Below, one piece after another: positions 44,739 to 53,746 of a stretch of 64,000 nt of DNA. This DNA is from Rhizobiales bacterium TNE-4 (GTDB lineage Bacteria; Pseudomonadota; Alphaproteobacteria; Rhizobiales; Beijerinckiaceae). How positions within the stretch are numbered: position 1 is the first letter of the stretch; each line of letters begins with the position of its first letter. Position numbers and translations under genes: made by a program. The DNA lies in NCBI GenBank assembly GCA_019083985.1, contig JAHRCV010000002.1, positions 248,001-312,000 of the forward strand, read 5' to 3'. The notes beneath the pieces were generated by a model, which worked only from the letters and a program-made list of their open reading frames with translations, was not told where the DNA came from and did no database searches.

Positions 44739-45689
44739 TCAGGCCTGATCTTTCGAGCCGCGCAACACATCGGCAAGGCGCTGCCGTTCGAACAGCAGCA
44801 CGACGACGATCGAGAAGGCGAGCGGCAGCAGCAGATAAAGCAGGCGGAACACCAAAAGCGCTGCCACCACATCAGCCTTGGCCATATCAGGCATGGCTTT
44901 GACGAAGACGAATTCGAGCACGCCAAGACCACCTGGCGCGTGCGACAGAAGCGCCGCCGAGAACGAAGCGAGGAACACGCCGAGCACGACGAAGAAGCCG
45001 GGATTTCCCGCTTCAGGCAGCGCGAAATAAATGATGGCCGCCGCACCGATCAATTCCATCGGCGCCGCAATCAATTGCCGCCCGGCAATTCCAAGGCGCG
45101 GATAGAAGAGCTTGAATTTGCCGATCACCAAAGGCGGCAGGTTGAGCCACGAGCCCAGAATGTAGAGCCCGCAAAAGGCCAGCATGCCAAAGCCGATCAG
45201 CCGCGCTGTCCAGATCGGCACATCGAATAGGCGCTGCACAAGCTCCGGCTCGCCCACAAGCACAAGGCCACCAAGCAAGATTGTTCCATAAGCAAAAGTG
45301 AAGGAACACAGCGCAACGAGGACAGCGACTTCGCCCGCCGTCAGCCCTTTGGTGGAATAAGCGCGGTAACGCACCATCGCACCCGAAAATACCGATGCAC
45401 CGATATTGTGCGAGAGCGCGTAAGTCGTGAACGACACGAGTGAAATAAAGCCCCAGCCGAGCTTATGGCCGAGATGAAGCAGTGCGATCCGATCGTACCA
45501 AGCGAGCGCCGCGTAAGCGAGCAAGGTAGCGAGAATGCACATCACCCATTGGTGAAGTGAGATCGCCTTGAGGCTCCCAACGACATCGGCCGCCGACAAG
45601 CCTGCCAACTCTTTGTAAAGCAGCCAGCCTGAGAAAACGACGGCGGCAAGGCCAATCACTGGCCAAGCGTAATCGAGCAAACGCTTCAT
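44739..45689 (-). CDS. Lysylphosphatidylglycerol synthase-TM (UPF0104) family protein
   Basis: A 316-residue membrane protein with about eight helices. It matches the LPG_synthase_TM / UPF0104 (YbhN-like) family by the segment WYDRIALLHLGHKLGW, FTTYALSHNIGASVFSGAMVRYRAYSTKGLT near 87-117, and FSAALLSHAPGGLGVLEFVF near 240-259. The MprF-type catalytic half that aminoacylates lipids is absent, so it is probably a flippase-like or transporter-like protein of unknown substrate. It sits between flbD and flhA, convergent with flhA (3-base gap), an interruption of the usual flagellar order. Confidence 0.82.
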   Translation of the reverse strand: MKRLLDYAWPVIGLAAVVFSGWLLYKELAGLSAADVVGSLKAISLHQWVMCILATLLAYAALAWYDRIALLHLGHKLGWGFISLVSFTTYALSHNIGASVFSGAMVRYRAYSTKGLTAGEVAVLVALCSFTFAYGTILLGGLVLVGEPELVQRLFDVPIWTARLIGFGMLAFCGLYILGSWLNLPPLVIGKFKLFYPRLGIAGRQLIAAPMELIGAAAIIYFALPEAGNPGFFVVLGVFLASFSAALLSHAPGGLGVLEFVFVKAMPDMAKADVVAALLVFRLLYLLLPLAFSIVVVLLFERQRLADVLRGSKDQA

Positions 45690-45808
45690 TCGTCACAGAG
45701 CCTCTGGGCCCGGATTGGGCCTCGGCATCACTGCCCCAGCCCCCGGCACAAGGCAAGAGGGGGCACCGTGGCGGATCGCCGCCTGCGAAAACCCCCGCCA
45801 ACCGGGCC

Positions 45809-47179
45809 TTAATACGTGGCCAGACGGGTCGCCATCCCGCCCCCGCTCCCCAGCGGGCCGGCAGCGTCGTGCTGAGCGGCATATTCATTAAGCTTGTTCC
45901 GCAAGGTCCGGATGGAAATGCCGAGCACGCGCGCCGCATGGGTGCGGTTGCCGCCGCAATGGTCGAGCGTATCAAGGATGAGCCCACGCTCGACATCGGC
46001 CACGCTGCGGCCGACCAGGTCGCGCGTGAGCACTGCGCCAGCCCGCGCCGCCGCGCGGTCAACATCATCGCCAAGGCCGTAAGCTTCCCCAAGGCCGATG
46101 AGCGCATCGGGACCGATCTCTGGACCCGTCGCGACAAGCACCGCACGGTGTAAGACGTTCTCAAGCTCACGCACATTCCCGCGCCAGGGATTGGCCAGCA
46201 ATTGCCGTTTGGCCGCCTCAGCCAACGGCCGCACCGGCAAGCCATTCGCGGCCGCAAAGCGCTGAATGAAATGGGCACTCAAGGCGAGCACGTCAGCGGG
46301 CCGTTCACGCAAGGGCGGTAAGCGCAGGGCAACCACGTTCAGGCGGTAATAAAGATCCTGTCGGAAACGGCCGGCCCGCACTTCATCTTCGAGCTTGCGG
46401 TTCGATGTTGCGAGCACGCGAATATCGACGGGCACAGGTTTGCCGCCCCCCACGCGATCAATCACCCGCTCTTGCAGCGCGCGCAAAAGCTTGGCTTGCA
46501 GCCGCGCATCCATCTCGGAAATCTCATCAAGCAACAGCGTGCCGCCATCCGCCTCCTCGAATTTACCGATGCGACGCGCGACAGCGCCCGTGAACGCGCC
46601 ACGCTCATGGCCGAACAATTCACTCTCCAAAAGACCTTCGGGCAGCGCTGCGCAATTGACTGAGACGAAGGGCTTTGCCTTTCGCTTGGACCGATCATGG
46701 AGGAAACGCGCCATCACCTCCTTGCCCGTGCCGCTCTCACCCGTGATCATGATCGATGCATCAGATGCCGCGATCTTTTCAGCCAGACTGACGACGCGTT
46801 CCATGGCCGGATCATGCCAGACGAAAGCAGACTTTGAATCCGTCACCGCTTCCAGCATGGCTGCAATCAATTCGGCATCAGGCGGCAAAGGCAGAAAATC
46901 ACGTGCACCCGCGGCAATCGCCGCTGTGGCCGCATCCTTATCAAGCTTCGTACCGCAGGCAATGACAGGCGTTGCGATGCGCTCATCGGCAAGCGCCCGG
47001 ATCAAGGCCGCAATATCAAGCGCTACATCGACGATCAAAAGGTCGGCGCCACGCTTGCGCAGAAAATCCAGCCCCTGCGCGATGCTTTCCGCCGTTGTCG
47101 CCGCAGCACCCCGTTGCATCGCCATCCGCGTGGCTTCAATCAGCGGCGCGCGTAACGGTCCAATGACCAATAATCTCAT
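45809..47179 (-). CDS. flbD: Sigma-54-dependent flagellar regulator FlbD
   Basis: A 456-residue bacterial enhancer-binding protein. The N-terminal receiver-like domain (1-120) keeps an Asp in LLIVDVALD but is otherwise divergent. The AAA+ domain (about 125-355) has Walker A GESGTGKEV, the sigma-54 contact loop GAFTGA, Walker B GGTLLLDEI and RLPPLRERPADV. A Fis-type HTH ends it (THAARVLGISIRTLRNKLNEY near 413-433). It is last in fliF-G-H-N-flbD, as in Caulobacter, where FlbD activates late sigma-54 promoters and represses fliF. Matching FlbD-type sites occur before fliK and fliF in this window. Confidence 0.92.
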   Translation of the reverse strand: MRLLVIGPLRAPLIEATRMAMQRGAAATTAESIAQGLDFLRKRGADLLIVDVALDIAALIRALADERIATPVIACGTKLDKDAATAAIAAGARDFLPLPPDAELIAAMLEAVTDSKSAFVWHDPAMERVVSLAEKIAASDASIMITGESGTGKEVMARFLHDRSKRKAKPFVSVNCAALPEGLLESELFGHERGAFTGAVARRIGKFEEADGGTLLLDEISEMDARLQAKLLRALQERVIDRVGGGKPVPVDIRVLATSNRKLEDEVRAGRFRQDLYYRLNVVALRLPPLRERPADVLALSAHFIQRFAAANGLPVRPLAEAAKRQLLANPWRGNVRELENVLHRAVLVATGPEIGPDALIGLGEAYGLGDDVDRAAARAGAVLTRDLVGRSVADVERGLILDTLDHCGGNRTHAARVLGISIRTLRNKLNEYAAQHDAAGPLGSGGGMATRLATY

Positions 47180-47190
47180 TGCAATAATCC

Positions 47191-47529
47191 TTACCTGTCG
47201 TTCTTCTCAATTTCCGTCATCGTCACGCCGAGCTTCTCATCAATCAGCACGACTTCACCGCGCGCAACGAGGCGGTTGTTGACAAAAACATCAATGGGCT
47301 CGCCGACGCGACGATCAAGTTCAAGGACCGCACCGGGGCCAAGCGCAACGAGCGAAGCAATCTCGAGCCGCGTCCGGCCCAACACGGCTGAGACCGTTAC
47401 TGGGACATCGAACACATGTTCGAGATCGGCGGCCGTTTTGGCGACCCCCGGTGGCGCCAACATATCGGGTGAAGTTTCGAGCGCCACATCCGCAATATCA
47501 GGCAAGAGCTGGGTTGCTGTCTCATCCAT
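47191..47529 (-). CDS. fliN: Flagellar motor switch protein FliN
   Basis: A 112-residue SpoA-domain protein of the flagellar C-ring. The C-terminal 75 residues carry the fold: FDVPVTVSAVLGRTRLEIASLVALGPGAVLELDR and VFVNNRLVARGEVVLIDEKLGVTMTEI (motifs split for length). ATG 47529 overlaps fliH by eight bases; a GTG three codons upstream is an alternative. It is between fliH and flbD with 11 bases to flbD. Confidence 0.92.
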   Translation of the reverse strand: MDETATQLLPDIADVALETSPDMLAPPGVAKTAADLEHVFDVPVTVSAVLGRTRLEIASLVALGPGAVLELDRRVGEPIDVFVNNRLVARGEVVLIDEKLGVTMTEIEKNDR

Positions 47530-48160
47530 CGCAATCACTCATATTGTTCAATGAAAAACCGCAACGCTGAAATTCATCCATCAGGCGCGTGCGGAGCGCA
47601 TCACGGTCAAAGCGTAACGCACCATCGGGCCATTCCAGCACGAAGGCGGTTGCCCCTGACCCTGCCGGCAAAGCTTCGACCGAGACCGTCCCAGAAAAGC
47701 GCAAATCATGGGCGAGCTGCTGGAGCCGCTTTTCAACGCTGTCGCGCATATCCGCTGGAACACGCGCTACAATCCGTGTCGCTTGCGCATAATGGAGCAA
47801 AGTCTCGCGCACTGCAGCGGTGAAAGAAGCAAGCGGATCATAGCCAGCGATAATATCGCCATGCAGAGTGGCGAGTTGATGGGCGAGCGCAACGCTCGCT
47901 CTCTCACAGCCCTGCAAAAAGCGATCACGATCATCGGCGAACTGGCCCAAGGCTGCGGCAAGGCTTTGAAGGGCCTGCGCGAGCTGCGCCTCATCGCTGG
48001 CGGCCTGCGCATTTTGGCCAGCGACAAAGCCAGCCGCATAGCCTTGTTGATGAGCTTCTTCGAGGGCTGCGCGATCCTGCGCACGCCGCATCATGCCATC
48101 ACGACGCTCCAGCCCGAAATCATCGCCGAATGTAAATTTATGGGCGGCGGCTGCACTCAT
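47522..48160 (-). CDS. fliH: Flagellar assembly protein FliH
   Basis: A 212-residue regulator of the export ATPase FliI. The N-terminus has HKFTFGDDFG (about 8-17), then a coiled region with Gxxx-type spacing (HQQGYAAGFVAGQNAQ near 35-50) characteristic of FliH. The C-terminal V-type ATPase-subunit-E-like domain follows. ATG 48160 is chosen because it is one base after the fliG stop; the frame extends 17 codons into fliG. Similarity is low, as usual for this family; the operon position makes the call firm. Confidence 0.85.
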   Translation of the reverse strand: MSAAAAHKFTFGDDFGLERRDGMMRRAQDRAALEEAHQQGYAAGFVAGQNAQAASDEAQLAQALQSLAAALGQFADDRDRFLQGCERASVALAHQLATLHGDIIAGYDPLASFTAAVRETLLHYAQATRIVARVPADMRDSVEKRLQQLAHDLRFSGTVSVEALPAGSGATAFVLEWPDGALRFDRDALRTRLMDEFQRCGFSLNNMSDCDG

Positions 48161-48161
48161 C

Positions 48162-49190
48162 TCAGAACACCATCTCGTCGTCACCGCGGCTCTTCGATAG
48201 GATGATGTCACCCTTCGTCGCCAGATCTTTCACGATCTGGAGAATGGCTTGCTGCGCATCGTCAACATCCTTGAGCCGCAAGGGGCCGATCGTCGCCATA
48301 TCCTCAAGCAGGATTTTGACCGCGCGCTGTGACATTGCTTCAAAAAAGAAATCCTTCACATAATCTGCCGATCCTTTGAGGGCGCGCGCGAGCAGATCAC
48401 GATCCACAGCACGAACGATGACTTGTGCGGTATTCGAATCAAGCCGTGTCAAATCTTCAAACGTGAACATCAGCGAGCGGATACGATCAGCGGCCTGACG
48501 GTTGATTTCATCAAGCGCTGTCAACATGCGCCCTTCTGTGGGTCGATCAAATGCATTGAAGATTTCCGCCATCTGCTCATTATTGTCACGCCGCGTCGTC
48601 AGCGATAGATTGCCAATGAATTCGATCCGCAACGTCTCCTCGATCCGCTCGAGCACCGTCTGCGGGACCGGCTCCATCCGCAGCATGCGATCAACCGTGT
48701 CGATGGCAAATTCATCAGGAAGAAGTGCAAGCACACGTGCAGCCTGATCCGTGGTGATCTTAGATAAAATGACAGCCACGGTCTGCGGATATTCATTCTT
48801 CAAATAGCCCGCTAGAATTTCATCCCGGACATTCGATAGTTTTTGCCAAATATTCCGCCCCGCCGGGCCGCGGATTTCCGCCATGATCTGTTCGGCACGG
48901 CGGTTGGGTAGAATTTTGCGGAGAAGCTGTTCTGTCTTTTCGAAATTCCCAGCAAGAGGACCGGAGGCAAGCCGCGTGACAAAATCATTGAGTAGGCCTT
49001 GGACCTGCTGCGCATCGATCTCCGGCAAGCGCGACATGGCCACCGAGACGGTACGGATCTCGTCATCCTCAAGCGCGGTCCACAATTCGGATGTCCGCTC
49101 TTCGCCAAGCGACATCAAAAGGACGGCCGCCTTTTCAGGGCCCGTCAATTGCGGCTTGTTGCGGTCATTCGGCGCCATGGCTTGCGTCAC
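48162..49190 (-). CDS. fliG: Flagellar motor switch protein FliG
   Basis: A 342-residue C-ring protein that binds the MS-ring (FliF) at its N-terminus and torque-generating MotA at its C-terminus. Typical segments: KAAVLLMSLGEE, LPNRRAEQIMAEI, LSNVRDEILAGYLKNEYPQT-like (VRDEILAGYLKNEYPQ), HPQT-equivalent YPQTVAVIL, and the C-terminal charged helix with LLARALKGSADYVKDFFFEAMSQRA. Its ATG overlaps the fliF stop by four bases. Confidence 0.95.
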   Translation of the reverse strand: MTQAMAPNDRNKPQLTGPEKAAVLLMSLGEERTSELWTALEDDEIRTVSVAMSRLPEIDAQQVQGLLNDFVTRLASGPLAGNFEKTEQLLRKILPNRRAEQIMAEIRGPAGRNIWQKLSNVRDEILAGYLKNEYPQTVAVILSKITTDQAARVLALLPDEFAIDTVDRMLRMEPVPQTVLERIEETLRIEFIGNLSLTTRRDNNEQMAEIFNAFDRPTEGRMLTALDEINRQAADRIRSLMFTFEDLTRLDSNTAQVIVRAVDRDLLARALKGSADYVKDFFFEAMSQRAVKILLEDMATIGPLRLKDVDDAQQAILQIVKDLATKGDIILSKSRGDDEMVF

Positions 49191-50836
49191 GCATCCGTTG
49201 GTTCATTAATCCATTGCCGCAAAACGGTAATGGCGCCGTCAGGATTTTCGCTAAAAAGCTGACCAACCTGCTCCATGGAACGGGCATGAACCTGTCCGGT
49301 CTGCCGTGCCGCCTGAATCATGCGCGTCATTGGCGTGCCCACAGCGGGGATTTCGGGGAGCCCAGCGTCGCCATTCGCTTGCACAGGTGCAGCCTGAACC
49401 ATTTCAACGGCGCCCTGCGGCACGTCTGAAGCAGGGATCATCCGCACCGCTGGACCGCCGCTCAGCGCCGCCTTGAGCGTCGGGCGCACCACAGTGAACA
49501 GCAAGATGAGAATGACGAGCGATAGCACCACCATCTGGCCCATGCGGAACCAATCATCAAAAGAGAGAGGCGCACTGCGATCAGCGGTCAGCGGTTCGGG
49601 GATTGCGGGCAGATCAGCAAAGCGCAGATTGGCCACTTCGATCTGGTCACCGCGCTTCGTATCAAACCCGACGCCGGAGCGCACCAACGCAGCAATGCGA
49701 TCAAGTTCTTCCTGCCGCCGCGGCTCATAATTAATCTCACCGTTAGGCGCTTTTTTATAAGAACCATCGACCAGCACCGCGACCGACAAGCGTTTGACAC
49801 GTCCGCTTTCGAGCGTTTCCACACGGACGGTTTTTGAGATTTCGTAATTGGTAGTCTCTTCAACCTTGTTGGATTGCTCGCGATTGGCGCCATTGCCTGA
49901 TTGTTGTTGCGCGCCATTAGGCACCTGCGCCGCAGCCCCCAGCGCGGCATTATCGCGCTCCTCATTCGAGCGGGTTTCATTGCGCGTTTGCGTCGATCGT
50001 ACGACACGACTTTCAGGATCAAAGGTTTCCTGCGTTTGCTGCACACGATTAAGATCGAGCTCGGCGTGAACCTGAACGCGCGCGCGGCCTTGGCCGACGA
50101 CGCTTGCAACTATATCCTCAATCCGCGCCTGCAATCGCTTCTCATAACCGGCTTGCCGCTCATCCGAAGCAGCGATGCCTTGCCCGGCCGGATCGCCGGT
50201 GGCTGCGAGCAGACGACCACGCTCGTCGACAATGGAAACGCGTTCGGGCTTTAGCCCATCAACGGCAGCAGCCGTGAGATGACGGATGGCCCGGATCTGG
50301 CCAGCGTCAAGCTCACCGCGCAATTTCAAGACAACAGAGGCATGGGGCGCGTCTTGATCGCGGCGGAACAATTTCTTCTCAGGAATTGCAAGATGAACGC
50401 GCGCCGCTTGTACCGGGGAAAGCGACCGGATCGAGCGCGCAATCTCACCTTCCATCGCGCGGAGCTGATTGACGTTCTGCACGAAGCTGGTTGAGGACCA
50501 GCCATCGCCGCGATCAAAAATCTCATAGCCCACGCCACTGCCAGCTGGGATACCACGGGATGCGAGATCAAGCCGCAGACGGGCCACCATGTCGCGCGGC
50601 ACCGTGATCGCGCCAATATCCTCGCGCCATTGATAGGCAATGCCACGGGTCTCAAGCTCTTTGATAATGGCACCGGCATCGTCAGCGGTGATCTGGCTGT
50701 AAAGCACAGCCATCGGCGTGCGTGTCAGATTCTGCACCATAAAGGCGATGAACGCGATGACCGCGATCAGAACGAGCCCCGACGCGACCAACCTGTCACG
50801 ACTGACACCTTGTAAGGCCTGCACAATTCTCGCCAC
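49187..50836 (-). CDS. fliF: Flagellar MS-ring protein FliF
   Basis: A 549-residue inner-membrane ring protein. One helix at about 15-35 and a second at about 425-447 (VVLSLVILILLFTVV) flank the periplasmic YscJ-like ring domains, with GYEIFDRGDGWSSTSFVQNVN and RIQALEGELARSI-like LRAMEGEIARSIRSLSPVQAARVHLAIPE (split motifs). The cytoplasmic tail ends in the FliG-binding region (DGAITVLRQWINE). It is first in the fliF-G-H-N-flbD operon. An FlbD-type inverted repeat lies 33-51 bases before its ATG. Confidence 0.95.
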   Translation of the reverse strand: MARIVQALQGVSRDRLVASGLVLIAVIAFIAFMVQNLTRTPMAVLYSQITADDAGAIIKELETRGIAYQWREDIGAITVPRDMVARLRLDLASRGIPAGSGVGYEIFDRGDGWSSTSFVQNVNQLRAMEGEIARSIRSLSPVQAARVHLAIPEKKLFRRDQDAPHASVVLKLRGELDAGQIRAIRHLTAAAVDGLKPERVSIVDERGRLLAATGDPAGQGIAASDERQAGYEKRLQARIEDIVASVVGQGRARVQVHAELDLNRVQQTQETFDPESRVVRSTQTRNETRSNEERDNAALGAAAQVPNGAQQQSGNGANREQSNKVEETTNYEISKTVRVETLESGRVKRLSVAVLVDGSYKKAPNGEINYEPRRQEELDRIAALVRSGVGFDTKRGDQIEVANLRFADLPAIPEPLTADRSAPLSFDDWFRMGQMVVLSLVILILLFTVVRPTLKAALSGGPAVRMIPASDVPQGAVEMVQAAPVQANGDAGLPEIPAVGTPMTRMIQAARQTGQVHARSMEQVGQLFSENPDGAITVLRQWINEPTDA

Positions 50837-50868
50837 TTGAGCAATCTCGGAAAAAAAGGCTTCAATAC

Positions 50869-50887
50869 ACCGGCAGAATTTGCCGGT
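50869..50887. promoter_or_regulatory. FlbD-type inverted repeat at the fliF promoter
   Basis: ACCGGCA-GAATT-TGCCGGT is a perfect 7-bp-arm palindrome. Its core is identical over 14 bases to the site upstream of fliK. It is centred 42 bases before the fliF start codon, matching the place of ftr4, through which FlbD represses fliF in Caulobacter. Confidence 0.65.
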
Positions 50888-50931
50888 TTATGGTTGATGA
50901 AGCGTAAAGAACCGGGCGCGAGGAGGATGAT

Positions 50932-51543
50932 GTGGCCGATATCGATTGGAAAGATGCGCTGGCAGCGGGCTATTACCCGCTGGGCGATTCGCAGATCGCG
51001 GCCATCGTCACCTTTCTCGAGATGCGCGCCCCTGCGCCGCCGCGCGCAACGGCACCCACCTCTCTGACTTATGTGCCTTTCGGGCCAAGCGATGCCAACG
51101 CCTATCGCGCCCTTTATCGCGCAGTGGGCGAGCAATGGGGTTGGTTCTCACGGCTCGCATGGAGCGACGAACAATTCTTAGATCATTTCAGCAATGAAGC
51201 GGTCGCCGCTTTCCATGTGAAAGATCAGGCGGGCACTGTTGGGATCGTCGAGCTTGATGCACGCGCTGCTGATGAAACGGAGCTTGCTTTTTTTGGCGTC
51301 GTTCCGGAGCGGATCGGCACAGGCTTAGCCGCAATCATGATGGACTTTGCGATTGCACGCGCTTTTGCGCGGCCGATTGCCCGCTTCTTCGTGCATACAT
51401 GCACGCTCGATCATCCCGCTGCGCTGCGATTCTATGAGAAATCAGGCTTTCGCGGCTATAAGCGGGCCGTTGAGATCGCGACGGACCCACGCGTGGCCGG
51501 ATTGTTGCCCGGCAACGCGTTTCCGCATTTCCCACGTCTGTAA
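50932..51543 (+). CDS. GNAT family N-acetyltransferase
   Basis: A 203-residue acetyltransferase. A 50-residue N-terminal extension (MADIDWKDALAAGYYPLGDSQIAAIVTFLE split here as ALAAGYYPLGDSQIAA) precedes the GNAT fold: VVPERIGTGLAAIMMDFAI near 123-141 and HTCTLDHPAALRFYEKSGF near 157-175. It starts with GTG at 50932; AGGAGG is five bases upstream, and overlapping ATGs are in another frame. It is divergent from fliF and convergent with fliJ, with no evident flagellar role. Confidence 0.85.
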   Translation: MADIDWKDALAAGYYPLGDSQIAAIVTFLEMRAPAPPRATAPTSLTYVPFGPSDANAYRALYRAVGEQWGWFSRLAWSDEQFLDHFSNEAVAAFHVKDQAGTVGIVELDARAADETELAFFGVVPERIGTGLAAIMMDFAIARAFARPIARFFVHTCTLDHPAALRFYEKSGFRGYKRAVEIATDPRVAGLLPGNAFPHFPRL

Positions 51544-51552
51544 GCGGACGCC

Positions 51553-51984
51553 TCAGGCGCCCGCAAATCCACCGCGTACACGATAAGCCATACGGTCGAG
51601 CTCGACCTGCTCCCGTGCCGATTCGATCGCCCGCTCGCGCTGCTGTTCGCGATCGTCGATGATTTCGAATTTTTTCAATTCTTCGACTGATTCCGTCAGC
51701 TCATCGCGCGCATCGACAAGCTGCGCACGCAATTCGTCAGCCGAGCGTTGCAAATTGTCGCGGCGTTGCAGCGCGGCGCGTGCATAGGTCGGATAAGCAA
51801 AATGCGCCTTGTCGTTGATCCCGGCCTTTTGCTCTTCTTGTTCCACTTCGCGCTCGAGATCAGCCACCATACGTTCGAATTCAGCGATCATGGTTTCGAT
51901 CTGCGTTACTCGGCGGCGGCGCTCATCCACTTGAAAGCGCTTGAGGCGCAGAAGCGTATCACGCGACTTCATCGGCATACTCAC
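51553..51984 (-). CDS. fliJ: Flagellar export chaperone FliJ
   Basis: A 143-residue, almost entirely coiled-coil protein (TQIETMIAEFERMVADLEREVEQ; YARAALQRRDNLQRSADELRAQ) as expected for FliJ, the stalk-like subunit that links the FliI ATPase with FlhA. Weak sequence family, but length and position directly after fliI (45 bases) give a firm call. The start could be the ATG nine bases later (MKSRDTLLRLKRF). Confidence 0.88.
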   Translation of the reverse strand: MSMPMKSRDTLLRLKRFQVDERRRRVTQIETMIAEFERMVADLEREVEQEEQKAGINDKAHFAYPTYARAALQRRDNLQRSADELRAQLVDARDELTESVEELKKFEIIDDREQQRERAIESAREQVELDRMAYRVRGGFAGA

Positions 51985-52029
51985 TGTTCGGAGCCGGTCG
52001 GGAGACTCCGGAGACTGGATCGATCATGG

Positions 52030-53385
52030 TCAGCCCTCAGCCATGATCTCTGCGAGACGAAGGTAACCATCCCCCATTGAGGTTGATTCTTCCTTACCTT
52101 GGGCCAGAAATGAGTCGAGATGCGGCATAAGCCGGATCGCCCGGTCGACATCGGCCGATGCACCCGCCCTGTAGGCCCCAAGCCGGATCAGCTCTTCCAT
52201 GTCGGCATAGGTGGCCATCACCCCACGCGCCGAACGGATGAGACCCCGCCATTCCTCGGGCGTAGCCCGCGGCATCGTGCGTGAGATCGACTTTAAGATA
52301 TTAATCGCTGGAAAGCGGCCGCGCTCCGCAATCGCCCGCTCCATCACGAGATGGCCGTCGAGAATGCCACGCACCGCGTCGGCCACTGGTTCATTATGGT
52401 CATCGCCATCGACCAGCACCGAGAACAGCCCCGTGATCGTGCCTTCGCCTTCGGCGCCTGGCCCCGCACGCTCGAGCAACTGCGGCAACTCCGCGAAGAC
52501 GGACGGGGTATAGCCCTTGCTCGTGGGCGGCTCGCCGATCGCGAGGCCAATTTCTCGCTGCGCCATGGCGAAGCGCGTCACACTATCCATCATGCAAAGC
52601 ACATGGGCGCGCTGGGCGCGGAAATATTCGGCGAGGCTGAGTGTGAGCAAGGCCGCCTGCCGCCGCATCAATGCTGTCTCATCAGATGTGGCAACGACGA
52701 CGATCGAGCGCGCCAACCCTTCAGTGCCCAGATCATCTTCAAGAAACTCGCGCACTTCGCGACCACGCTCGCCAATCAGTCCGATGACAGCGACATCGCA
52801 GGCAGCATGGCGCGCGAGCATGGCCATCAGCACGGATTTTCCAACGCCCGAACCCGCAAAAATGCCAAGTCTTTGGCCTTCACAGCAGGTGGTGAAACTG
52901 TCGATCGCGCGCACGCCCGTTTGCAAAGGCGCGCCGACGCGACGGCGCAGATGCGCTGCCGGTGGTGCTGCACGAAGCGGCTGAAAAAGATCGCCTTGCG
53001 GCAAAGGGCCGAGCCCATCGATCGGTTCGCCCAGCGCGTTGATGACGCGACCAAGCCATGCGTGATGCGGAAAAACGCCTGCCACCGCTGTTTCAATGCG
53101 CACGCGTTGCCCGGGGCGCACGGCATCAAAGGGTTTGAGTGGCATGGCGCAGGCATGCCCCGCCTGAAATCCGACGATTTCACACGGAATATCGCCATGA
53201 CCTGCCTCGATCACGAGACGCCCATTCAACACCATGCGATCAACCGGCCCCGCCACGGTCGCAAACATGGGTGAGAGTGAAACCACACGGCCCCAGCGCG
53301 TGGCGCTATCGATCCGCGCGACAGCGGCAACAAGGCGCTCGAGCGCAAACGGACGACCTGATTCGGGATGAAAGACGGCCTGCAT
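52030..53385 (-). CDS. fliI: Flagellar export ATPase FliI
   Basis: A 451-residue ATPase of the flagellar type III export system, related to F1 beta. Walker [14 protein letters not shown] near 171-183, the family motifs [16 protein letters not shown] (as [15 protein letters not shown]), [23 protein letters not shown] near 305-327, and [18 protein letters not shown] 53385 ([10 protein letters not shown]) has AGGAG six bases upstream and gives the usual length; the frame is open 43 codons further. It is divergent from ctrA across 361 bases and is followed by fliJ. Confidence 0.95.
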   Translation of the reverse strand: MQAVFHPESGRPFALERLVAAVARIDSATRWGRVVSLSPMFATVAGPVDRMVLNGRLVIEAGHGDIPCEIVGFQAGHACAMPLKPFDAVRPGQRVRIETAVAGVFPHHAWLGRVINALGEPIDGLGPLPQGDLFQPLRAAPPAAHLRRRVGAPLQTGVRAIDSFTTCCEGQRLGIFAGSGVGKSVLMAMLARHAACDVAVIGLIGERGREVREFLEDDLGTEGLARSIVVVATSDETALMRRQAALLTLSLAEYFRAQRAHVLCMMDSVTRFAMAQREIGLAIGEPPTSKGYTPSVFAELPQLLERAGPGAEGEGTITGLFSVLVDGDDHNEPVADAVRGILDGHLVMERAIAERGRFPAINILKSISRTMPRATPEEWRGLIRSARGVMATYADMEELIRLGAYRAGASADVDRAIRLMPHLDSFLAQGKEESTSMGDGYLRLAEIMAEG

Positions 53386-53746
53386 CGGCGCTCCTGGCAA
53401 CCTGGCGTTAACGAGACGCGTGATAAAGCGACACGCAACAGGAAGACGCGACTGGGCGGCCACCACGGTGATTCGGAGGCCAGAGCATGAGTCTCCAGAA
53501 TCGTTTACAGCCAAATCCTAAGTTTTTGGTTTAAGATATAAAAATCTATTTTTTGTATATTTTACAGGCATTTAGCTTTTTTTCGCAGGGCTAGCATAAA
53601 CCCCCTTGCCGAACCGAATCATGTTTTGTTAACCATTCTTCCGTTAACTATGAATCGAGATGCTTCACCATGGCGGGAGAAGCAGATCGCGGCGGCCGGT
53701 TTGGCGTTGAGCCTTCGCGGAACGATTTCGAGATTGAGGGACTGAC
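53386..53746. promoter_or_regulatory. fliI-ctrA divergent control region with GANTC and CtrA-type sites
   Basis: No gene is seen in these 361 bases. Five GANTC sites occur at 53471, 53490, 53499, 53616 and 53652 (below one is expected by chance), so CcrM methylation state could influence ctrA. TTAACCAT at 53629-53636 is identical to the 8-base CtrA half-site known in Caulobacter, with a second TTAAC at 53644. The middle (53520-53580) is very AT-rich and is a likely promoter. Confidence 0.65.

Noticed and set aside
52351-53274. A 307-codon + strand frame opposite fliI
   Set aside because: Antisense to the FliI ATPase core; no motif.
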